NCBI GenBank assembly: GCA_013416405.1
Contig: JACCET010000007.1
Location: 62,001 to 126,000, forward strand
Length of the DNA: 64,000 bases
DNA from: Alcaligenaceae bacterium
GTDB lineage: Bacteria > Pseudomonadota > Gammaproteobacteria > Burkholderiales > Burkholderiaceae_B
Direction of reading: 5' to 3'
Shown: in pieces, positions 60,808 to 64,000 of the stretch
Position numbering within the stretch: position 1 is the first letter of the stretch
How the letters are laid out: each line of letters starts with the position of its first letter
Made by a program: the position numbers and the translations under genes
The notes under the pieces: generated by a model
Databases searched by the model: none
What the model was told of the DNA's origin: nothing
The model's input: the letters and a program-made list of their open reading frames with translations, nothing else

Positions 60808-61983
60808 TCAGGCCGGCGGCAACTGAAATACCTGGCGCAAGTACGCCAGGTAAGCGGGATCATCGCACATGGTTTTTTCCGGGGCGTCAGATACCTTGGC
60901 CACAGGCTGGCCGTTGCACTTGACCATTTTCATAACGATCTGCAGCGGCTCATGCCCCAGGTCGTTGGTCAGGTTGGTGCCTATGCCGAACGAGACTTTG
61001 CAACGACCCGCAAAGCGCTTGGCCAGCTCAATAGCCTTGGGAATTGTCAGCCCGTCGGAAAACACCAGGATCTTGGTTCGCGGATCGGTACGATTGGCGG
61101 CGTAATGCGCCAGCAGGCGTTCGCCCCAGACAAAGGGGTCGCCCGAGTCGTGCCGGGCGCCATCGAACAACTTGCAAAAATACATATCGAAGTCGCGCAA
61201 AAATGCATCCATGCCATAGACGTCGGACAAGGCAATGCCCAGGTCACCGCGATACTCCTTGGCCCAGACTTCCAACGCATAGACCTGCGAGTCACGCAAA
61301 CGCGGCCCCAATGCCTGGCAGGCCTGCAAATATTCATGGCCCATGGTGCCCAGTGGCGTAACCCCGTGCTTCATGGCCAACTTGACATTGCTGGTGCCCG
61401 CAAAGTGCACGCCCATCTGGGCTTTCATGGTGACCACGACTTCTTCGTGCCATTGCTTGGAGAAGCGCCGGCGTGTGCCGTATTCAGCTACGCGAAAGTC
61501 GGCCAAGGCCGGATCGTCGGTCACCAACTGCATTTTCCGCTGCAGACGCTCGCGCCCTTCTTCCCAACCGGGTTCTTTGCAAACGTTACGAAAATACACT
61601 TCGTTAACGATGGCCAGCACCGGGATTTCAAATAGTATGGTGTGCAGCCACGATCCCTTGACCATGATATTAAGTTCGCCTGGCACCTCGGACTCAGTCA
61701 CCTCTATGCATTTCTCGGGCATATGAAACAGGCCCAGGAAATCGACGAAATCACTTTTGATGAAACGTAGGCTGCGCAAATATTGCAGCTCCGGCTCGGT
61801 GAAGCGCAGCTGACACAAGTCGTGGATTTCGCTTCTGATCTCGTCCAGATAGGCCGCCAAATTGATATTCGGCGTGCGGCACTTGTAGCGGTACTCTACT
61901 TGGGCGGCAGGAAAATGATGCAACACCACTTGCATCATGCTGAACTTGTACAAATCGGTGTCTAGTAAAGAGGTGATTATCAT
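60808..61983 (-). CDS. pncB: Nicotinate phosphoribosyltransferase
   Basis: First step of NAD salvage, joining nicotinate and phosphoribosyl pyrophosphate. The 391-residue protein matches the enterobacterial type: opening [23 protein letters not shown], His phosphorylation region [22 protein letters not shown], and [22 protein letters not shown]. It stands divergent from fdxA. Confidence 0.95.
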   Translation of the reverse strand: MIITSLLDTDLYKFSMMQVVLHHFPAAQVEYRYKCRTPNINLAAYLDEIRSEIHDLCQLRFTEPELQYLRSLRFIKSDFVDFLGLFHMPEKCIEVTESEVPGELNIMVKGSWLHTILFEIPVLAIVNEVYFRNVCKEPGWEEGRERLQRKMQLVTDDPALADFRVAEYGTRRRFSKQWHEEVVVTMKAQMGVHFAGTSNVKLAMKHGVTPLGTMGHEYLQACQALGPRLRDSQVYALEVWAKEYRGDLGIALSDVYGMDAFLRDFDMYFCKLFDGARHDSGDPFVWGERLLAHYAANRTDPRTKILVFSDGLTIPKAIELAKRFAGRCKVSFGIGTNLTNDLGHEPLQIVMKMVKCNGQPVAKVSDAPEKTMCDDPAYLAYLRQVFQLPPA

Positions 61984-62200
61984 CGCGTAACAGGTGAATT
62001 TTTACCTACCATAGCACACCGCGCGGTCTTGCATCAGGCCGTATCGACCGGTATGAGCGTACGAGCCACGCGGGTTTTTGTCTGCGCACCAGGCTTGTGA
62101 ACAAGAACCATTTTCAAAGACCTGCTTTAGGAACAGGTCAATCAGGGCTTACCTGCATTTATTGGTTAAAATCCCGTCCATCTGATGTTGGAGTACCAAA

Positions 62201-62524
62201 ATGACACACGTGGTCACCGAAAACTGTATTAAATGTAAATTTACCGACTGTGTCGATGTCTGTCCTGTTGACTGCTTTCGTGAAGGCGCCAACTTTCTGG
62301 TCATCGATCCCGACGAATGTATCGATTGCGCGGTCTGTGTGCCGGAATGCCCCGCCAATGCTATCTTTGCCGAAGAAGATGTTCCTCAGGATCAGATCTC
62401 GTTCATAGAGCTTAATGCCGAACTCACCCCCGAATTTGGCATGATCAACCGATCCGGCAAGCCTTTGCCCGATGCCGATGAATGGAACGGTATCCCCGAT
62501 AAGCTCAAGCACCTAGAGCGCTAG
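62201..62524 (+). CDS. fdxA: 7Fe ferredoxin FdxA
   Basis: A 107-residue electron carrier with one 3Fe-4S and one 4Fe-4S cluster. The cysteines are in [20 protein letters not shown] and [14 protein letters not shown], the pattern of Azotobacter-type FdI. The C-terminal 40 residues are the family tail. It is transcribed from its own promoter, after pncB on the opposite strand. Confidence 0.96.
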   Translation: MTHVVTENCIKCKFTDCVDVCPVDCFREGANFLVIDPDECIDCAVCVPECPANAIFAEEDVPQDQISFIELNAELTPEFGMINRSGKPLPDADEWNGIPDKLKHLER

Positions 62525-62845
62525 GCCACAGACCGGCCGCCTGGCACAAAAGCCGCAGCCCTGATGCGGCAACCAGGCCACGATATAAACAAGCTGTTGT
62601 TTTAAAACATCGACCCGTTCGCACCCCAGCGACGGGTACGCGGCCCTCTGTGCCCAGTAAGACGAACTTTCGTTCGCACAAACTCGCATCGAAAACCCTG
62701 AGTAAAGTTGACGGATATTTTCTGGTCATTCAGATCAATTTATGATTAGCTTATAAGAAAAGTACACTGTCTACCCATGCACGGACCTTAATCAAGCTTG
62801 ATTTGATCCCAAAAAATAAAACACCTTCACATACAAGGCTTATCC
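62525..62845. other. 321-nt gap between fdxA and phaZ
   Basis: No gene is seen. After fdxA there is a branched hairpin (GCCTGG 62539-62544 / CCAGGC 62573-62578, inner GCCGCA / TGCGGC), perhaps its terminator. Closer to phaZ is a 14-nt perfect palindrome AATCAAGCTTGATT at 62790-62803, in the region where the phaZ promoter should be. Confidence 0.5.
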
Positions 62846-64000
62846 ATGCTGTATGACCTGCACGAGCTTCAACGGTCTTTCCTGACCCCCCTGGCAAACT
62901 TCACCGATACCGGATCGCAGATTTTCTCCAATCCGTACAGCCCCTTGGCCTACACGCCCATGTCGCGGCAAATTTCCGCCATGTACGAACTGGTGCACCG
63001 GCTAGGCAAAGATTACGAAAAGCCCCTGTGGGGCCTTGGCCAAACCCAGATAGACGGCAAAACTGTTGCCGTAACTGAACATACGGCCATGCAGAAAAGC
63101 TTCTGCAACCTGGTTCATTTCCGGCGCGATGCCGGCCATGCCATGGATGACCCAAAAATCCTGCTGGTTGCCCCGCTTTCAGGCCACCACGCGACCCTGC
63201 TGCGTGACACCGTGCGTGCCCTGCTGCCCGCCCACAATGTCTATGTAACCGACTGGCTGGACGCCCGCATGGTACCGGCTTCGGCAGGTACTTTCACACT
63301 GAACGACTATGTGCGCTACGTGCAGGAATTCATACGCCTGCTCGGCCCCGACGTGCACGTCATGTCGGTCTGCCAGCCTACAGTGCCAACACTGGCCGCA
63401 GTTTCGCTTATGGCGGCCAACAATGAACCCTGTCTGCCGCGCAGCATGATCATGATGGGCGGGCCCATTGATTGCCGCAAATCGCCCACACAGGTCAACC
63501 GCCTGGCCACCACCAAGCCCTACTCCTGGTTCCAGGACAACGTCATTCACCGGGTTCCCTCACGCTACCCCGGCGCAGGCCGCCAAGTGTATCCGGGCTT
63601 TCTGCAGCATGCCGGCTTTCTGGCTATGAATCCCGATCGCCACGTACGCTCGCACTACGACTTCTACATGGATCTGCTCAAGGGCGACAACGACGATGCC
63701 GAAGCGCATCGCCGCTTCTATAACGAATACAACGCAGTGCTCGACATGCCCGCCGAGTTCTACCTTGACACCATCAAGACCGTCTTTCAGGAATATCAAT
63801 TGCCCTGCGGCACCTGGCAGATCGATGGCCAGACCGTCAACCCAGCAGCCATCAGCAACGTGGCCTTGCTCACCATAGAAGGCGAACTGGACGACATTTC
63901 AGGACAAGGGCAAACCCAGGCGGCGCACGACTTATGCAGCGGCATTCCGCAAGCCATACGACAGCACTACACCGCCCCGGGCTGTGGCCACTACGGCATT
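62846..64000 (+). CDS. phaZ: Intracellular polyhydroxybutyrate depolymerase (cut by window edge)
   Basis: Degrades stored polyhydroxybutyrate granules to release 3-hydroxybutyrate. 385 codons are visible. The family opening MLYDLHELQRSFLTPLA, the nucleophile Cys176 in SVCQPTVPTLA (the PhaZa1-type Cys rather than the lipase Ser), and the later acid in EGELDDIS and His382 in GCGHYGI complete the triad. The stop lies beyond the window. The scoAB genes could process the released product, but they are not adjacent. Confidence 0.94.
   Translation, partial: MLYDLHELQRSFLTPLANFTDTGSQIFSNPYSPLAYTPMSRQISAMYELVHRLGKDYEKPLWGLGQTQIDGKTVAVTEHTAMQKSFCNLVHFRRDAGHAMDDPKILLVAPLSGHHATLLRDTVRALLPAHNVYVTDWLDARMVPASAGTFTLNDYVRYVQEFIRLLGPDVHVMSVCQPTVPTLAAVSLMAANNEPCLPRSMIMMGGPIDCRKSPTQVNRLATTKPYSWFQDNVIHRVPSRYPGAGRQVYPGFLQHAGFLAMNPDRHVRSHYDFYMDLLKGDNDDAEAHRRFYNEYNAVLDMPAEFYLDTIKTVFQEYQLPCGTWQIDGQTVNPAAISNVALLTIEGELDDISGQGQTQAAHDLCSGIPQAIRQHYTAPGCGHYGI

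Overview
The window is about 64 kb of a betaproteobacterial chromosome, most likely Alcaligenaceae (Bordetella / Achromobacter / Pusillimonas-like). The evidence is gene order: yceD-rpmF-plsX-fabHDG-acpP-fabF running into rpoE-mucA-mucB-mucD, then lepA-lepB-rnc-era-recO, with protein sequences of that flavour (metal-type KdsA, ETF-QO, scoAB, PhaZ). The genus cannot be fixed from the sequence alone. No rRNA, tRNA, CRISPR array, transposase or phage gene was seen; almost everything is core metabolism.

Layout. 1-5.3 kb: eno (cut by the window edge), a marR / DHA2-type efflux pump module inserted between kdsA and eno, kdsA, pyrG. 5.3-16.6 kb: M24 aminopeptidase, scoBA, thioesterase, ETF-QO, EamA transporter, acs, UMF1-type MFS, GlcG-like protein, NlpC/P60 lipoprotein. 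16.6-23.4 kb: Fur-box-controlled DUF2325 gene, cysB, mmsA, a periplasmic binding protein and a divergent LysR regulator, separated by repeat-rich gaps. 23.4-31 kb: lptF facing away from pepA-holC, a YccA protein, an EamA transporter, a PIN protein, recO-era-rnc-lepB. 32-44.6 kb: lepA, the sigma-E envelope-stress operon and the fatty-acid synthesis cluster. 44.7-50.7 kb: maf, a tetrapyrrole-methylase-fold methyltransferase, an amidase lipoprotein, msrPQ, a HAD phosphatase and rluC. 51-64 kb: rne with a long structured leader, accD, trpAB, relA, a flavodoxin-like protein, RidA, pncB, fdxA and phaZ (cut by the window edge).

How the genes fit together. plsX, fabH, fabD, fabG, acpP, fabF and accD form the type II fatty-acid pathway. 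rpoE-mucA-mucB-mucD is a complete sigma / anti-sigma / co-regulator / periplasmic protease set, fused by overlaps to the downstream translation, secretion and RNA-processing genes. scoAB, acs, ETF-QO, mmsA and phaZ point to a life on short-chain acids, branched-chain compounds and stored polyhydroxybutyrate.

The most interesting content is non-coding. Three 241-242 bp copies of a large branched hairpin (17280-17520, 23056-23297, 48841-49081) and a related fourth element (22642-22874) lie 39-87 nt downstream of a stop codon, always in the same orientation relative to the upstream gene. The stems differ between copies but remain base-paired, and unpaired segments are shared. This looks like an undescribed structured RNA, or a mobile structured element, rather than random intergenic DNA. 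Smaller signals include tandem palindromic operators ahead of the inserted pump, a hairpin that buries the cysB ribosome site, a start-stop upstream of acs, and a structured rne leader.
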